Of a DNA stretch of 64,000 nucleotides, positions 19,481-30,477 are shown one piece after another. The stretch comes from Bradyrhizobiaceae bacterium PARB1 (GTDB taxonomy: Bacteria > Pseudomonadota > Alphaproteobacteria > Rhizobiales > Xanthobacteraceae): assembly GCA_002256345.1 (NCBI GenBank), contig NKIY01000002.1:1-64000 (forward strand), read 5' to 3'. The notes beneath the pieces were generated by a model. The model saw only the letters and a list, made by a program, of their open reading frames with translations, made no database searches and was not told the DNA's origin. The number at the start of each line of letters is the position of its first letter. Position 1 is the first letter of the stretch. The position numbers were made by a program, and so were the translations under genes.

Positions 19481-20673
19481 TGAACGACCAGCCCGGCGTC
19501 CGCAATTTCACGATCAATTTCGGCCCCCAGCATCCGGCGGCGCACGGCGTGCTTCGTCTCGTGCTGGAGCTTGACGGCGAGATCGTCGAGCGCGTCGATC
19601 CGCATATCGGCCTGCTTCACCGCGGCACCGAGAAGCTGATCGAGCAGAAGACCTATATGCAGGCGATCCCGTATTTCGATCGCCTCGATTACGTCGCGCC
19701 GATGAATCAGGAGCATGCCTTCTGTCTCGCCGCTGAAAAACTGCTCGGCATCACCGTGCCGCGCCGCGGCCAGCTGATCCGCGTGCTGTATTCGGAAATC
19801 GGCCGTATCCTGTCGCATCTGCTCAACGTCACCACGCAGGCGATGGACGTCGGCGCGCTCACCCCGCCGCTGTGGGGCTTCGAAGAGCGCGAGAAGCTGA
19901 TGGTGTTCTATGAGCGCGCCTCGGGCTCGCGCATGCATGCCGCGTTCTTCCGCGTCGGCGGTGTTCATCAGGACCTGCCGCCCGCGCTGATCAACGACAT
20001 CGACGCCTGGTGCGATGCCTTCCCGCAGGTGCTCGACGATCTCGAGACGTTGCTGACCAACAACCGCATCTTCAAGCAGCGCAATGTCGATATCGGCGTC
20101 GTGAAGCTGGAAGACGCCTGGAAGTGGGGCTTCTCCGGCGTGATGGTGCGCGGCTCCGGCGCGTCGTGGGATCTGCGCAAGTCGCAGCCTTACGAGTGTT
20201 ATGCCGAGATGGAATTCGACATTCCGATCGGCAAGAACGGCGACTGCTACGATCGCTACTGCATCCGCGTTGAAGAGATGCGTCAGGCGACCAAGATCAT
20301 GAAGCAGTGCATCGCCAAGATGCGCGCGCCGGACGGGCAGGGGCCTGTTGCCGTCGAGGACAACAAGATCTTCCCGCCGCGTCGCAGCGAGATGAAGCGC
20401 TCCATGGAAGCGCTGATCCATCACTTCAAACTCTACACCGAAGGTGTGCACGTGCCTGAGGGCGAGGTCTATGCCGCCGTGGAAGCGCCGAAGGGCGAGT
20501 TCGGCGTGTATCTGGTCTCTGACGGCAGCAACAAGCCGTACAAGTGCAAGATCCGCGCGCCGGGCTTCGCGCATCTTCAGGCCATGGACTTCCTGTGCCG
20601 CGGCCACCAGCTGGCCGACGTGTCCGCCATTCTCGGCTCCATCGACATCGTGTTCGGTGAGGTCGATCGGTGA
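19480..20673 (+). CDS. nuoD: NADH-quinone oxidoreductase subunit D
   Basis: 49-kDa subunit that forms the quinone pocket with NuoB. 397 residues from the ATG at 19480 (the GTG at 19477 only adds one residue). Signature [21 protein letters not shown], quinone-site His and Tyr regions ([18 protein letters not shown]), and a C-terminal end DIVFGEVDR typical of the family. Its stop overlaps by 4 bp the GTG start of an FkbM methyltransferase gene, an unusual neighbour. Confidence 0.98.
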   Translation: MNDQPGVRNFTINFGPQHPAAHGVLRLVLELDGEIVERVDPHIGLLHRGTEKLIEQKTYMQAIPYFDRLDYVAPMNQEHAFCLAAEKLLGITVPRRGQLIRVLYSEIGRILSHLLNVTTQAMDVGALTPPLWGFEEREKLMVFYERASGSRMHAAFFRVGGVHQDLPPALINDIDAWCDAFPQVLDDLETLLTNNRIFKQRNVDIGVVKLEDAWKWGFSGVMVRGSGASWDLRKSQPYECYAEMEFDIPIGKNGDCYDRYCIRVEEMRQATKIMKQCIAKMRAPDGQGPVAVEDNKIFPPRRSEMKRSMEALIHHFKLYTEGVHVPEGEVYAAVEAPKGEFGVYLVSDGSNKPYKCKIRAPGFAHLQAMDFLCRGHQLADVSAILGSIDIVFGEVDR

Positions 20674-21635
20674 CGTTGACGCCGCCCATCCAGTTCGATC
20701 GCGCATCGGGCGCGCTCCAGGGGGTAAACCTCTGGGAGCGTACGATGTCGTGCGTGCTGGCGGCGGGTGCGAAGGTGTCCGCCTCGTTCTCGCATCGTGG
20801 CTACAATATGTGCGCCAACCTGATGCGCAGGACCGTGTTGCCTGCGCGCGATCTGGTGGTGAGCCTGAACAGTGACGCGTTGTTCGCGTTCCCGTTCGGC
20901 GACGGTTACTGGAGCAAGCTGCTGGATCGCGGCTTCTCCTACGAAGACGAGCTCGAACTGTTGTTCAAGAACTCGGTCGATGTCGATTACACGCTGCTCG
21001 ATTGCGGCGCGAATTACGGCTACTGGTCGGTGCTGGTCTCGAGCGCGCCGTTCGGCGCGCACAAGGCGATTGCCATCGAGCCGTCGGGGGAGAATTTCCC
21101 GAAGCTCGCCAACAACGCCAAGATCAATGGCAACCGCTTCGAAGTCATCAAGTGCGCGATCGGCTCGGTGCGTGGCACCGCGCGCCTGTCGGGTACCAAG
21201 CACGAGGCGTTCAGCATTGCGGGCGACCAGAGCGCCGGTGAGGAAGTCCCGGTGATTGCGCTCGACAACCTCCTCGACGACGGCAAGCTGTCGATGTCGG
21301 GCAAGTATCTCATCAAGCTCGATGTCGAAGGCGTCGAGATCGAGGCCATCAAAGGCGGCGCGCGTTTGCTGCAAGGCGACGCGGTCATCATGTGCGAAGA
21401 GCACGGCAATGACCCCGCACACACGGTCTCGCGCTATATCCTGGATCAGACACCGCTGTCGCTGATCGTGCATGATCCCTCTACCAACCGCTTCGAAACC
21501 GTGACCGAGCTGTCGATTCTCGATCGCATCAAGGTGTCCACACACGTTGGCTACAATGTGTTCGGCACCTCCAGTGCGTTCTGGCTCGATCGCTTCAATC
21601 GTCTGAATGCGAGCGCGGCGCGCCGCGCTCACTGA
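20670..21635 (+). CDS. FkbM family SAM-dependent methyltransferase embedded in the nuo operon
   Basis: 321 residues, GTG start overlapping the nuoD stop by 4 bp, and 11 bp before nuoE, so it is translated with the operon. The Rossmann SAM motif is seen ([17 protein letters not shown]), followed by [19 protein letters not shown] (acidic motif II) and the FkbM hallmark [18 protein letters not shown]. The family methylates sugars and small-molecule hydroxyls, but many members have no known target. A role in complex I assembly or modification is inferred only from position; mitochondrial complex I is methylated on the NuoD homologue by an unrelated methyltransferase. A passenger function in glycan methylation is the alternative. 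Confidence 0.9.
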   Translation: MTLTPPIQFDRASGALQGVNLWERTMSCVLAAGAKVSASFSHRGYNMCANLMRRTVLPARDLVVSLNSDALFAFPFGDGYWSKLLDRGFSYEDELELLFKNSVDVDYTLLDCGANYGYWSVLVSSAPFGAHKAIAIEPSGENFPKLANNAKINGNRFEVIKCAIGSVRGTARLSGTKHEAFSIAGDQSAGEEVPVIALDNLLDDGKLSMSGKYLIKLDVEGVEIEAIKGGARLLQGDAVIMCEEHGNDPAHTVSRYILDQTPLSLIVHDPSTNRFETVTELSILDRIKVSTHVGYNVFGTSSAFWLDRFNRLNASAARRAH

Positions 21636-21646
21636 GAGTAACCACC

Positions 21647-22306
21647 ATGTCTGTCCGCCGTCTGGCCCCGAAAGAACAGCAGCCCGCATCCTTCGACTTC
21701 ACGCCCGAGAACCTGGCGTGGGCGAAGAAGCAGATCGAGAAATTCCCGCCCGGCCGTCAGGCGTCTGCGGTGATCTCGATTCTTTGGCGCGCGCAGGAGC
21801 AGCATGCTGGCTGGGTGTCAGAAGCTGCGATCCGCTATGTCGCCGACATGCTGGAGATGCCCTATATCCGCGTGATGGAGGTCGCTACCTTCTACACGAT
21901 GTTCCAGCTGCAGCCGGTCGGCAAGAAAGCGCATATCCAGGTGTGCGGCACCACGCCCTGCATGCTGCGCGGCGCCGGCGACTTGATCGATGTCTGCAAG
22001 CATCGCATCCATCACGATCCCTTCCATGTCTCGGAAGACGGCAATTTCTCGTGGGAAGAGGTCGAGTGCCTTGGCGCCTGCGTCAACGCCCCGATGGCGA
22101 TGATCTGGTCCGATACGTATGAGGATCTCACCAAGGACAGCATGAACAAGCTGATCGACGGCTTTGCCTCCGGCAATCCGCCGAAGCCGGGTCCGCAGAT
22201 CGATCGCCAGTATGCTGCGCCCGAAGGTGGTGCGCGCGTACTGAAGGATACATCGGCGAACTACACCAAGCAGTTCGACCTTCCTGAGAAGGAGCCGAGC
22301 AAATGA
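21647..22306 (+). CDS. nuoE: NADH-quinone oxidoreductase subunit E
   Basis: 24-kDa subunit carrying a [2Fe-2S] cluster (N1a). 219 residues; thioredoxin-like domain with the four cysteines in [12 protein letters not shown] and [10 protein letters not shown]. An extended C-terminal tail after [16 protein letters not shown] is typical of alphaproteobacteria. Its ATGA stop overlaps the next small ORF. Confidence 0.97.
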   Translation: MSVRRLAPKEQQPASFDFTPENLAWAKKQIEKFPPGRQASAVISILWRAQEQHAGWVSEAAIRYVADMLEMPYIRVMEVATFYTMFQLQPVGKKAHIQVCGTTPCMLRGAGDLIDVCKHRIHHDPFHVSEDGNFSWEEVECLGACVNAPMAMIWSDTYEDLTKDSMNKLIDGFASGNPPKPGPQIDRQYAAPEGGARVLKDTSANYTKQFDLPEKEPSK

Positions 22307-22518
22307 AGCGGGCGCGCGCCAAAGCCATTGCATTGAAGTCGGGGGACGATGTCATGAACAAGTGGCTGTACATGTTGCTGCACACCGCGGCTGCAGCTGC
22401 GTTCATGTTTATCCTGCAGCGTTTCGTTCTGCAGTCCACGCTTGAATCGAGCTTGATCTGGGCGATGGCCTTCGGCCTTGGCGCCGCAGTGATCGCTTTC
22501 AAGCAAACCAATCGCTGA
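22303..22518 (+). CDS. Small two-helix membrane protein between nuoE and nuoF
   Basis: 71 residues, starting at the ATG that overlaps the nuoE stop (ATGA), or at the internal ATG at 22354. A basic N-terminus ([16 protein letters not shown]) is followed by two likely membrane helices, [21 protein letters not shown] and [17 protein letters not shown]. It is not one of the 14 Nuo subunits and I do not recognise a family. Overlap with nuoE and a 12-bp gap to nuoF argue for a real, co-translated gene. It may be an accessory subunit or assembly helper; that is inference. Confidence 0.75.
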   Translation: MKRARAKAIALKSGDDVMNKWLYMLLHTAAAAAFMFILQRFVLQSTLESSLIWAMAFGLGAAVIAFKQTNR

Positions 22519-22529
22519 TCGAGGAAGCC

Positions 22530-23855
22530 ATGCTCGACGACAAGGATCGCATCTTCCGCAATCTGTACGGCCTCGAAGACTGGGGTCTCGATGGCGCGCG
22601 CCGCCGCGGCGGCTGGGATGGTACCAAGACCATCATCGACAAGGGGCGCGACTGGATCATCAACGAGATGAAGGCGTCGGGCCTGCGCGGCCGCGGCGGC
22701 GCCGGCTTCCCGACCGGCATGAAGTGGTCCTTCATGCCGAAGGAGAGCAAGGACGGCCGTCCGAGCTATCTCGTGGTCAATGCCGACGAGTCCGAGCCTG
22801 GCACCTGCAAGGATCGCGAGATCATGCGCCACGACCCGCATACGCTGGTCGAAGGCTGCCTGATCGCGTCTTTCGCCATGGGCGCGAATGCCTGCTACAT
22901 CTATGTCCGCGGCGAATTCATCCGCGAGCGCGAGCGCCTGCAGGCGGCGATCGATCAGGCTTACGACGCCAATCTGATCGGCAAGAACAACATCCATGGC
23001 TGGCCGTTCGACCTCTATGTCGCCCATGGCGCCGGCGCTTACATTTGCGGTGAAGAAACCGCGCTGCTCGAAAGCCTCGAAGGCAAGAAGGGCCAGCCGC
23101 GGCTGAAGCCGCCATTCCCGGCCAATGTCGGTCTCTATGGCTGCCCGACCACCGTGAACAACGTGGAGTCCATCGCGGTTGCGCCGGACATCCTGCGTCG
23201 TGGCGCCTCGTGGTTCGCCGGCATCGGCCGTCCGAACAATGTCGGCACCAAGCTTTACGGCATCTCCGGTCACGTCAACACGCCCTGCGTCGTCGAGGAC
23301 GCCATGAGCATTCCGTTCAAGGAACTCATCGAGAAGCATGGCGGCGGTATCCGCGGCGGCTGGGACAATCTGCTTGCGATCATTCCGGGCGGCGCCTCGT
23401 GCCCGCTGATCCCCGCTGCGGATTGCGAAGAGCTCATCATGGATTTCGACGGCACCCGTGCCGTGAAGTCGTCCTTCGGTACCGCCGGCGTCATCGTCAT
23501 GGACAAGTCCACCGACGTCGTCGCCGCGATTGCTCGCATCAGCTACTTCTTCAAGCATGAGAGCTGCGGCCAGTGCACGCCGTGCCGCGAAGGCACCGGC
23601 TGGATGTGGCGCGTGCTCACCCGCATGGTCGAAGGCCGCGCCCACAAGCGCGAGATCGACATGCTGCTCGAAGTCACCAAGCAGGTCGAAGGCCACACCA
23701 TCTGCGCGCTCGGCGACGCCGCCGCGTGGCCGGTGCAGGGCCTGATCCGCGCCTTCCGCCCGGAGATCGAACGCCGCATCGAAGAGTTCAGCCGCAAGGC
23801 TTCGCTCGACGATCAGGGCATTCTCGATCCCGCGCATCTGGTCGCGGCGGAGTAA
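22530..23855 (+). CDS. nuoF: NADH-quinone oxidoreductase subunit F
   Basis: 51-kDa subunit binding NADH, FMN and a [4Fe-4S] cluster (N3). 441 residues; the glycine-rich nucleotide motif [16 protein letters not shown], the FMN/NADH region [16 protein letters not shown] and the cluster motif [16 protein letters not shown] are all visible. It is followed 5 bp later by nuoG. Confidence 0.98.
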   Translation: MLDDKDRIFRNLYGLEDWGLDGARRRGGWDGTKTIIDKGRDWIINEMKASGLRGRGGAGFPTGMKWSFMPKESKDGRPSYLVVNADESEPGTCKDREIMRHDPHTLVEGCLIASFAMGANACYIYVRGEFIRERERLQAAIDQAYDANLIGKNNIHGWPFDLYVAHGAGAYICGEETALLESLEGKKGQPRLKPPFPANVGLYGCPTTVNNVESIAVAPDILRRGASWFAGIGRPNNVGTKLYGISGHVNTPCVVEDAMSIPFKELIEKHGGGIRGGWDNLLAIIPGGASCPLIPAADCEELIMDFDGTRAVKSSFGTAGVIVMDKSTDVVAAIARISYFFKHESCGQCTPCREGTGWMWRVLTRMVEGRAHKREIDMLLEVTKQVEGHTICALGDAAAWPVQGLIRAFRPEIERRIEEFSRKASLDDQGILDPAHLVAAE

Positions 23856-23860
23856 GGACA

Positions 23861-25906
23861 ATGACGAAACTGATCGTTGACGGCAAAGAGATCGAGGTCC
23901 CCGCGGACTACACGCTGCTGCAGGCGTGCGAAGCGGCGGGCGCCGAGATCCCGCGCTTCTGCTATCACGAGCGCCTGTCGATCGCCGGCAATTGCCGCAT
24001 GTGTCTGGTGGAAGTGAAGGGCGGACCCAAGCCGGTCGCGAGCTGCGCCTGGGGCGTGCGCGACTGCCGTCCGGGCCCGAATGGCGAGCCGCCGGAAATC
24101 TCCACGCGTTCGCCGATGGTCAAGAAGGCCCGCGAAGGCGTGATGGAGTTCCTGCTCATCAACCACCCGCTGGATTGCCCGATCTGCGACCAGGGCGGCG
24201 AGTGCGATCTGCAGGACCAGGCGATGGGCTATGGTGTCGACACCAGCCGCTTCGCCGAGAACAAGCGCGCCGTCGAGGACAAGTATCTCGGCGCGCTCGT
24301 GAAGACCTCGATGACCCGCTGCATCCAGTGCACGCGCTGCGTTCGCTTCGCCGCGGAAGTCGCCGGCGCGCCTGAGATGGGCGCCATTGGCCGCGGCGAG
24401 GATATGGAGATCACCTCCTTCCTCGAAACCGCGCTGACCTCCGAATTGCAGGGCAATCTCGTCGATATCTGCCCGGTCGGCGCGCTGACCTCGAAGCCTT
24501 ACGCTTTCGCGGCGCGTCCATGGGAGCTCGGCAAGACCCAGTCCATCGACGTGATGGATGCGGTCGGCTCGGCGATCCGTGTCGATACCCGTGGCCGCGA
24601 AGTGATGCGCATCCTGCCGCGCGTCAACGAGGCGGTGAACGAGGAGTGGATCTCCGACAAGACCCGTCACGTCGTTGACGGCCTGCGCACCCAACGCCTC
24701 GATCGTCCGTTTGTCCGTGAAAACGGCAAGCTGCGCGCTGCGACCTGGGGCGAGGCGTTCGCCGCCATCGCTGCGAAGGTTTCGGCGGCCGGCAACAAGG
24801 TTGCCGCGATCGCCGGCGATCTCGCTGCCGTCGAAGAGATGTTCGCCATCAAGGCGCTGCTCGCCTCCATGGGCTCGGCCAATGTTTCGACCGCAGCGAG
24901 CGCTGCGTTCGATGCGAAGGCGGGCCGCGCGTCCTACATCTTCAATCCGACCATTGCCGGCATCGAGCAGGCCGATGCGCTGCTGATCGTGGGCGCTAAC
25001 CCGCGCAAGGAAGCGGCCGTTCTCAACGCCCGTATCCGCAAGGCCTGGCGCGGCGGCAAGCTGAAGATCGGCGTGATCGGCGAGAAGGCCGATCTGACCT
25101 ATCGCTACGACCATCTGGGCGCCGGCACCGATACGCTGGCCGATGTGATCGGCGGCAAGCACTCCTTCGCCGACGTGCTGAAGAACGCCAAGAACCCGAT
25201 CGTGCTGGTCGGCGCAGGCGCAACCTCGCGTGCCGACGGCGCTGCCGTGCTGGGGCAGGCTGCCAAGCTCGCCTCGGATATCGGCGCTGTCAAGGATGGC
25301 TGGAACGGCTTTGCCGTGCTGCACTCGGCCGCTTCGACGGTCGGTGCGCTCGACATCGGTTTCGCCGGCGGGCAGGGCGCCGCTGGCGCGGACGTCGTGT
25401 TCTCGCTTGGCGCCGATGACGTCGAAATCGCTCCGGGCGCTTTCGTCGTCTATATCGGCACCCATGGCGACCGCGGCGCACATCGCGCCGACGTCATCCT
25501 GCCGGGCTCGGCCTATACTGAAAAGTCCGGCATCTTCGTCAACACCGAAGGCCGCGTGCAGATGGCGGAGCGCGCCGGCTTCCCGCCGGGCGACGCCCGC
25601 GAGGACTGGGCGATCATCCGCGCACTGTCCGACGTGCTCGGCAAGAAGTTGCCCTTCGACTCGCTGGCGCAGCTGCGCCAGGCGATCTTCAAGCAGGTGC
25701 CGCATCTCATGCGTCTCGATCAGATCGAGGCCGGCGATGTGGCTGGAATCAAGACCCTCGCCGGGAAGGGCGGCGCCGTCGACAAGGCGCCGTTCAAGAG
25801 CCCGGTCGAGGATTTCTACCTCACCAACCCGATCGCGCGCGCGTCAGCCGTCATGGCGGAATGTTCTCGCCTGGCTTCCGGCCAGTTGCTGACGGCGGCG
25901 GAGTAA
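23861..25906 (+). CDS. nuoG: NADH-quinone oxidoreductase subunit G
   Basis: 75-kDa subunit with clusters N1b, N4 and N5. The track ORF (23573) overruns nuoF; the true ATG is at 23861 ([14 protein letters not shown]), giving 681 residues. Cluster motifs in order: [22 protein letters not shown], the His-Cys site [18 protein letters not shown], and [10 protein letters not shown] with a later CPVGAL. The C-terminal part is the molybdopterin-oxidoreductase-like domain without cofactor. Confidence 0.97.
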   Translation: MTKLIVDGKEIEVPADYTLLQACEAAGAEIPRFCYHERLSIAGNCRMCLVEVKGGPKPVASCAWGVRDCRPGPNGEPPEISTRSPMVKKAREGVMEFLLINHPLDCPICDQGGECDLQDQAMGYGVDTSRFAENKRAVEDKYLGALVKTSMTRCIQCTRCVRFAAEVAGAPEMGAIGRGEDMEITSFLETALTSELQGNLVDICPVGALTSKPYAFAARPWELGKTQSIDVMDAVGSAIRVDTRGREVMRILPRVNEAVNEEWISDKTRHVVDGLRTQRLDRPFVRENGKLRAATWGEAFAAIAAKVSAAGNKVAAIAGDLAAVEEMFAIKALLASMGSANVSTAASAAFDAKAGRASYIFNPTIAGIEQADALLIVGANPRKEAAVLNARIRKAWRGGKLKIGVIGEKADLTYRYDHLGAGTDTLADVIGGKHSFADVLKNAKNPIVLVGAGATSRADGAAVLGQAAKLASDIGAVKDGWNGFAVLHSAASTVGALDIGFAGGQGAAGADVVFSLGADDVEIAPGAFVVYIGTHGDRGAHRADVILPGSAYTEKSGIFVNTEGRVQMAERAGFPPGDAREDWAIIRALSDVLGKKLPFDSLAQLRQAIFKQVPHLMRLDQIEAGDVAGIKTLAGKGGAVDKAPFKSPVEDFYLTNPIARASAVMAECSRLASGQLLTAAE

Positions 25907-25910
25907 GACG

Positions 25911-26936
25911 ATGGCTGAACTCTGGACTAGCACTCTCTGGCCGCTGATCATCATGATCGCGCAGAGCCTTCTCGTGCTCGTATTGCTGCTGGTGGCGATC
26001 GCCTACATCCTGCTGGCGGACCGCAAGATCTGGGCAGCGGTGCAGATCCGCCGCGGCCCCAATGTGGTCGGTCCGTTCGGTCTGCTGCAATCCTTCGCGG
26101 ACTTGCTGAAATTCGTGCTGAAGGAGCCTGTGGTTCCGTCGGGCTCGAACAAGGGCGTGTTCCTGCTCGCGCCGCTGGTGTCCTGTATCCTGGCACTCGC
26201 GGCCTGGGCCGTGATCCCGTTCAATCCCGGCTGGGTGATCGCCGATCTCAATGTCGGCGTGCTCTACATCTTCGCGATCTCGTCGCTGTCGATCTACGGC
26301 ATCATCATGGCCGGCTGGGCGTCGAACTCGAAATACCCGTTTCTGTCGGCGCTGCGCGCCGCCGCGCAGATGGTCTCCTACGAAGTTTCGATCGGTTTCG
26401 TGATCATCACCGTCTTGTTGTGCGTCGGTTCGCTGAACCTGTCGGCCATCGTGATGGCGCAGGATAGCAAGTGGGGCATCCTCGGCTGGTATTTCATCCC
26501 GCTGTTCCCGATGTTCGTGGTATTCTACGTCTCGGCGCTGGCTGAAACGAACCGCCCGCCGTTCGACCTCGTCGAAGCGGAATCGGAACTGGTCGCGGGC
26601 TTCATGACCGAGTACGGCTCGACCCCGTATCTGCTGTTTATGCTCGGCGAATATGTGGCGATCGTATCCATGTGCGCGCTGGCGACGATCATGTTCCTCG
26701 GCGGCTGGCTGTCGCCGATTCCGTTCGCGCCGTTCACCTGGGTGCCGGGCATCATCTGGTTCGCCATCAAGGTGATGTTCATGTTCTTCCTGTTCGCGAT
26801 GGCGAAGGCAATCGTGCCGCGCTACCGCTACGACCAGCTGATGCGTCTCGGCTGGAAGGTGTTTCTGCCGCTGTCGCTGGCCTACGTGATTATCGTTGCC
26901 GGCGTGCTGCAATTCGGGGGCCTGGCTCCGAAATGA
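25911..26936 (+). CDS. nuoH: NADH-quinone oxidoreductase subunit H
   Basis: Membrane subunit (ND1) that forms the quinone entry channel. 341 residues, eight or so helices; signatures [22 protein letters not shown] and [17 protein letters not shown] are present. 4 bp after nuoG. Confidence 0.98.
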   Translation: MAELWTSTLWPLIIMIAQSLLVLVLLLVAIAYILLADRKIWAAVQIRRGPNVVGPFGLLQSFADLLKFVLKEPVVPSGSNKGVFLLAPLVSCILALAAWAVIPFNPGWVIADLNVGVLYIFAISSLSIYGIIMAGWASNSKYPFLSALRAAAQMVSYEVSIGFVIITVLLCVGSLNLSAIVMAQDSKWGILGWYFIPLFPMFVVFYVSALAETNRPPFDLVEAESELVAGFMTEYGSTPYLLFMLGEYVAIVSMCALATIMFLGGWLSPIPFAPFTWVPGIIWFAIKVMFMFFLFAMAKAIVPRYRYDQLMRLGWKVFLPLSLAYVIIVAGVLQFGGLAPK

Positions 26937-26943
26937 GGTCGCT

Positions 26944-27432
26944 ATGAATATCAGGGCAACAGCTCACTCGCTTCTGCTGGCGGAGTTCGCGCAAGCGTTC
27001 GTCCTCGCCATGCGGTATTTCTTCAAGCCGAAGCCGACCTTGAACTATCCGTTCGAGAAGGGGCCGATCTCGCCGCGCTTCCGTGGCGAGCATGCACTGC
27101 GCCGTTATCCCAACGGCGAAGAGCGCTGCATCGCGTGCAAGCTGTGCGAAGCCGTGTGCCCGGCGCAAGCCATCACCATCGAGGCCGGCCCGCGCCGCAA
27201 CGACGGCACCCGCCGCACCGTGCGCTACGACATCGATATGGTGAAGTGCATCTATTGCGGACTGTGCCAGGAAGCCTGTCCGGTCGATGCGATCGTCGAG
27301 GGGCCGAATTTCGAATTCGCCACCGAGACGCGCGAGGAGCTTTTCTATGACAAGGCCAAGCTGCTCGCCAATGGCGACCGCTGGGAACGCGAGATCGCCA
27401 AGTCGCTCGCGCTCGACGCACCGTATCGGTAA
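26944..27432 (+). CDS. nuoI: NADH-quinone oxidoreductase subunit I
   Basis: 8Fe ferredoxin-like subunit holding N6a and N6b. 162 residues from the ATG at 26944 ([12 protein letters not shown]); the track start at 26896 lies inside nuoH. The two cluster motifs [16 protein letters not shown] and [16 protein letters not shown] are complete. Confidence 0.98.
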   Translation: MNIRATAHSLLLAEFAQAFVLAMRYFFKPKPTLNYPFEKGPISPRFRGEHALRRYPNGEERCIACKLCEAVCPAQAITIEAGPRRNDGTRRTVRYDIDMVKCIYCGLCQEACPVDAIVEGPNFEFATETREELFYDKAKLLANGDRWEREIAKSLALDAPYR

Positions 27433-27441
27433 GGGGCAATC

Positions 27442-28080
27442 ATGATTTTCCCCGCACTGTTCTTCTATCTGTTCGCCGGCGTTTGCGTCGCCAGCGCGGT
27501 CATGGTGATCGCGTCGCGCAATCCGGTGCATTCCGTGCTGTTCCTGATCCTCGCTTTCGTGAATGCCTCGGGCCTGTTCATTCTGATGGGCGCCGAATTC
27601 CTGGCGATGCTGCTGATCGTCGTCTATGTCGGCGCGGTCGCGGTGCTGTTCCTGTTCGTGATCATGATGCTCGATGTCGACTTCGCGCAGCTGCGCGAAG
27701 GCTTCATTCAGTATCTGCCGGTTGGCCTCCTGGTCGGCGCTATCTTCCTGGCGGAGCTGCTGCTCGTCGCCGGCGGCTGGGTGATGAACCCGAATGCCGG
27801 CAAGGCGATCACCGCGCCGATCCCCGGCGGCGTCACGAACACCGAGGCGCTCGGCCTCGTGCTCTACACAACCTACATCCATTACTTCCAGATGGCCGGT
27901 CTCGTGCTGCTGGTGGCAATGATCGGTGCCATCGTGCTGACGCTGCGCCATCGCGGTTACGTCAAGCGCCAGGACATCAATGTCCAGAACGCGCGAACCA
28001 AGACGCTGGCGATGGATGTGCGCAAGGTGCCGGTCGGGCAGGGCCTGCAGGACTCCGATTCAGGGAGCTGGATCAAATGA
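27442..28080 (+). CDS. nuoJ: NADH-quinone oxidoreductase subunit J
   Basis: Membrane subunit (ND6) with five helices. 212 residues; the conserved third helix with its pi-bulge region ([18 protein letters not shown]) is clear. The stop overlaps the nuoK start (ATGA). Confidence 0.97.
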   Translation: MIFPALFFYLFAGVCVASAVMVIASRNPVHSVLFLILAFVNASGLFILMGAEFLAMLLIVVYVGAVAVLFLFVIMMLDVDFAQLREGFIQYLPVGLLVGAIFLAELLLVAGGWVMNPNAGKAITAPIPGGVTNTEALGLVLYTTYIHYFQMAGLVLLVAMIGAIVLTLRHRGYVKRQDINVQNARTKTLAMDVRKVPVGQGLQDSDSGSWIK

Positions 28081-28385
28081 CGATCGGTCTCGGACACTAT
28101 CTCGCCGTCGCGGCGATCCTGTTCACGCTGGGCATTCTCGGCATCTTCCTGAACCGGAAGAACATCATCGTCATCCTGATGTCGATCGAGCTGATCCTGC
28201 TGGCGGTCAACATCAACATGGTGGCGTTCTCGACCTTCCTCGGCGACATCGTCGGCCAGGTTTTTGCGTTGCTGGTGCTCACCGTAGCCGCTGCCGAAGC
28301 GGCGATCGGTCTCGCCGTGCTCGTCGTGTATTTCCGCAACCGCGGCTCGATCGCGGTTGAAGACGTCAATCTGATGAAGGGCTGA
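28077..28385 (+). CDS. nuoK: NADH-quinone oxidoreductase subunit K
   Basis: 102-residue membrane subunit (ND4L) with three helices. It is hidden in the longer track ORF 27483-28385 but starts at the ATG overlapping the nuoJ stop: [19 protein letters not shown]. The two conserved membrane glutamates are in [11 protein letters not shown] and [11 protein letters not shown]. Confidence 0.96.
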   Translation: MTIGLGHYLAVAAILFTLGILGIFLNRKNIIVILMSIELILLAVNINMVAFSTFLGDIVGQVFALLVLTVAAAEAAIGLAVLVVYFRNRGSIAVEDVNLMKG

Positions 28386-28392
28386 GCCACTC

Positions 28393-30477
28393 ATGATCCA
28401 GGCTCTCGTATTCCTGCCGCTGATCGGTGCGCTGATCGCCGGCGCCATCGCCCTTGCGGGTGCGCATGGCCGCAACCCCAGTGGCGACGACATGGACCAC
28501 GCGCATGACCACGGTCACGGCCATGCCGATGCCCACGCGTCGCATGCGCATGACGATCACGGTCACGACGCTCACGGCCATGACGATCACCATCACGTGG
28601 CAGAGCCTGCCGCGATGGGGTCGCGCGCGGCCGAGCTGATCACCGCCGGTCTGCTGGTGGTGTCGGCGGCGCTGTCCTGGATCACCTTCGCCGACGTCGC
28701 CTTCAACCATCAAGACCTGCGCGTGGTGCTGCTGAGCTGGATCAACACCGGCGACCTGCAGCTGTCCTGGACGCTGCGCGTGGATACGCTGACGGCCGTG
28801 ATGCTCGTCGTCGTCACCACGGTGTCGTCGCTCGTGCACATCTATTCGCTCGGCTACATGGAAGACGATCCGAACCGGCCGCGCTTCATGGCCTATCTGT
28901 CGCTGTTCACCTTCATGATGCTCATGCTGGTAACCGCCGACAACCTGCTGCAGCTGTTCTTCGGCTGGGAAGGCGTGGGTCTGGCCTCCTATCTGCTGAT
29001 CGGTTTCTGGTTCAAGAAGCCGTCCGCCAATGCCGCATCGATCAAGGCTTTCGTGGTCAACCGCGTCGGCGACTTCGGCTTCCTGCTCGGCATCTTCGCG
29101 ATCTTCATGCTGATCGGCACCACCGATTTCGACGCCATCTTCGCGGCGGCGCCGGGCATCGCCGGCAAGGCGACCATCAACTTCTTCGGCTGGCATGCCG
29201 ATGCGCTGACGCTCGCCTGTCTGCTGTTGTTCGTGGGCGCCATGGGCAAGTCGGCGCAGTTCCTGCTGCACACCTGGCTGCCGGACGCGATGGAAGGCCC
29301 GACCCCGGTGTCGGCACTCATTCACGCCGCCACCATGGTCACCGCGGGCGTCTTCATGGTCGCCCGCATGTCGCCGCTGTTCGAGCTGGCGCCGAATGCC
29401 CAGGCCGTCGTCATGCTGGTCGGCGCCACCACCGCGTTCTTTGCCGCGACCGTCGGTCTCGTGCAGAACGACATCAAGCGCATCGTCGCTTACTCGACCT
29501 GTTCGCAGCTCGGCTACATGTTCGTGGCGCTGGGAGCAGGGGCCTATTCGGTCGCCATGTTCCACCTGTTCACGCACGCCTTCTTCAAGGCGCTGCTGTT
29601 CCTAGGCTCGGGCTCGGTGATCTATGCGATGCATCACGAGCAGGACATCCGGAAGATGGGTGGCCTGTGGAACAAGATCCCGTTCACCTATGCGATGATG
29701 ACCATCGGCACGCTGGCGCTGACCGGCTTCCCGTTCACCGCAGGTTACTTCTCGAAGGACGCGATCATCGAATCCGCTTACGCCTCGCACAATCCGTTCG
29801 CCTTCTACGGCTTCCTGATGACGGTGATCGCAGCGCTGCTGACCTCGTTCTATTCGTGGCGTCTGGTGTTCAAGACCTTCCACGGCAAGCCGCACGACCA
29901 GAAGCATTACGACGCGGCGCATGAGGCGCCGATGTGGATGCTGGTCCCGCTGGCGGTTCTCGGCATCGGCTCCTTCGCCGCCGGCTTCCCGTTCAAGGAA
30001 GCCTTCGCCGGACACCATGTGGCTGAGTTCTTCCGCGAGTCGCTGAAGATGAACCCGCACATTCTGGAAGAGATGCATCACCTGCCGACCTGGGTGCCGT
30101 ATCTGCCGACGGTGATGATGGTGCTCGGCTTCCTGATCTCGTATCTCTTCTACATCAGCAAGCCGTACCTCCCGGTCGAGCTCGCGAACCAGCATCCGCT
30201 GCTCTACAAGTTCCTGCTCAACAAGTGGTACTTCGACGAGCTCTACGAGATCATCTTCGTCCGTCCGGCCAAGTGGCTCGGCCGCTTCCTCTGGAAGAAG
30301 GGCGACGGCATGCTCATCGACGGTTTCGGGCCTGACGGCGTCTCGGCGCGCGTGCTCGATATCACCCGCGGCGTCGTCAAGGTGCAGACGGGTTATCTCT
30401 ATCACTACGCCTTCGCGATGCTGATTGGCGTGGCCGGGCTCATCACCTGGTTCATCTTCGGCCTGGGGGGCCAGTAA
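28393..30477 (+). CDS. nuoL: NADH-quinone oxidoreductase subunit L, with a His-rich N-terminal loop
   Basis: Antiporter-like proton-pumping subunit (ND5) with the long lateral helix. 694 residues, longer than the usual 610-660. Core signatures include [18 protein letters not shown] and [28 protein letters not shown]. Residues about 34-73, between the first two helices, form a His/Asp-rich loop with 15 histidines in roughly 35 residues ([20 protein letters not shown] and on). Such a loop should bind Zn, Ni, Co or Cu; its role here is unknown. Its stop overlaps nuoM (TAATG). Confidence 0.97.
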   Translation: MIQALVFLPLIGALIAGAIALAGAHGRNPSGDDMDHAHDHGHGHADAHASHAHDDHGHDAHGHDDHHHVAEPAAMGSRAAELITAGLLVVSAALSWITFADVAFNHQDLRVVLLSWINTGDLQLSWTLRVDTLTAVMLVVVTTVSSLVHIYSLGYMEDDPNRPRFMAYLSLFTFMMLMLVTADNLLQLFFGWEGVGLASYLLIGFWFKKPSANAASIKAFVVNRVGDFGFLLGIFAIFMLIGTTDFDAIFAAAPGIAGKATINFFGWHADALTLACLLLFVGAMGKSAQFLLHTWLPDAMEGPTPVSALIHAATMVTAGVFMVARMSPLFELAPNAQAVVMLVGATTAFFAATVGLVQNDIKRIVAYSTCSQLGYMFVALGAGAYSVAMFHLFTHAFFKALLFLGSGSVIYAMHHEQDIRKMGGLWNKIPFTYAMMTIGTLALTGFPFTAGYFSKDAIIESAYASHNPFAFYGFLMTVIAALLTSFYSWRLVFKTFHGKPHDQKHYDAAHEAPMWMLVPLAVLGIGSFAAGFPFKEAFAGHHVAEFFRESLKMNPHILEEMHHLPTWVPYLPTVMMVLGFLISYLFYISKPYLPVELANQHPLLYKFLLNKWYFDELYEIIFVRPAKWLGRFLWKKGDGMLIDGFGPDGVSARVLDITRGVVKVQTGYLYHYAFAMLIGVAGLITWFIFGLGGQ

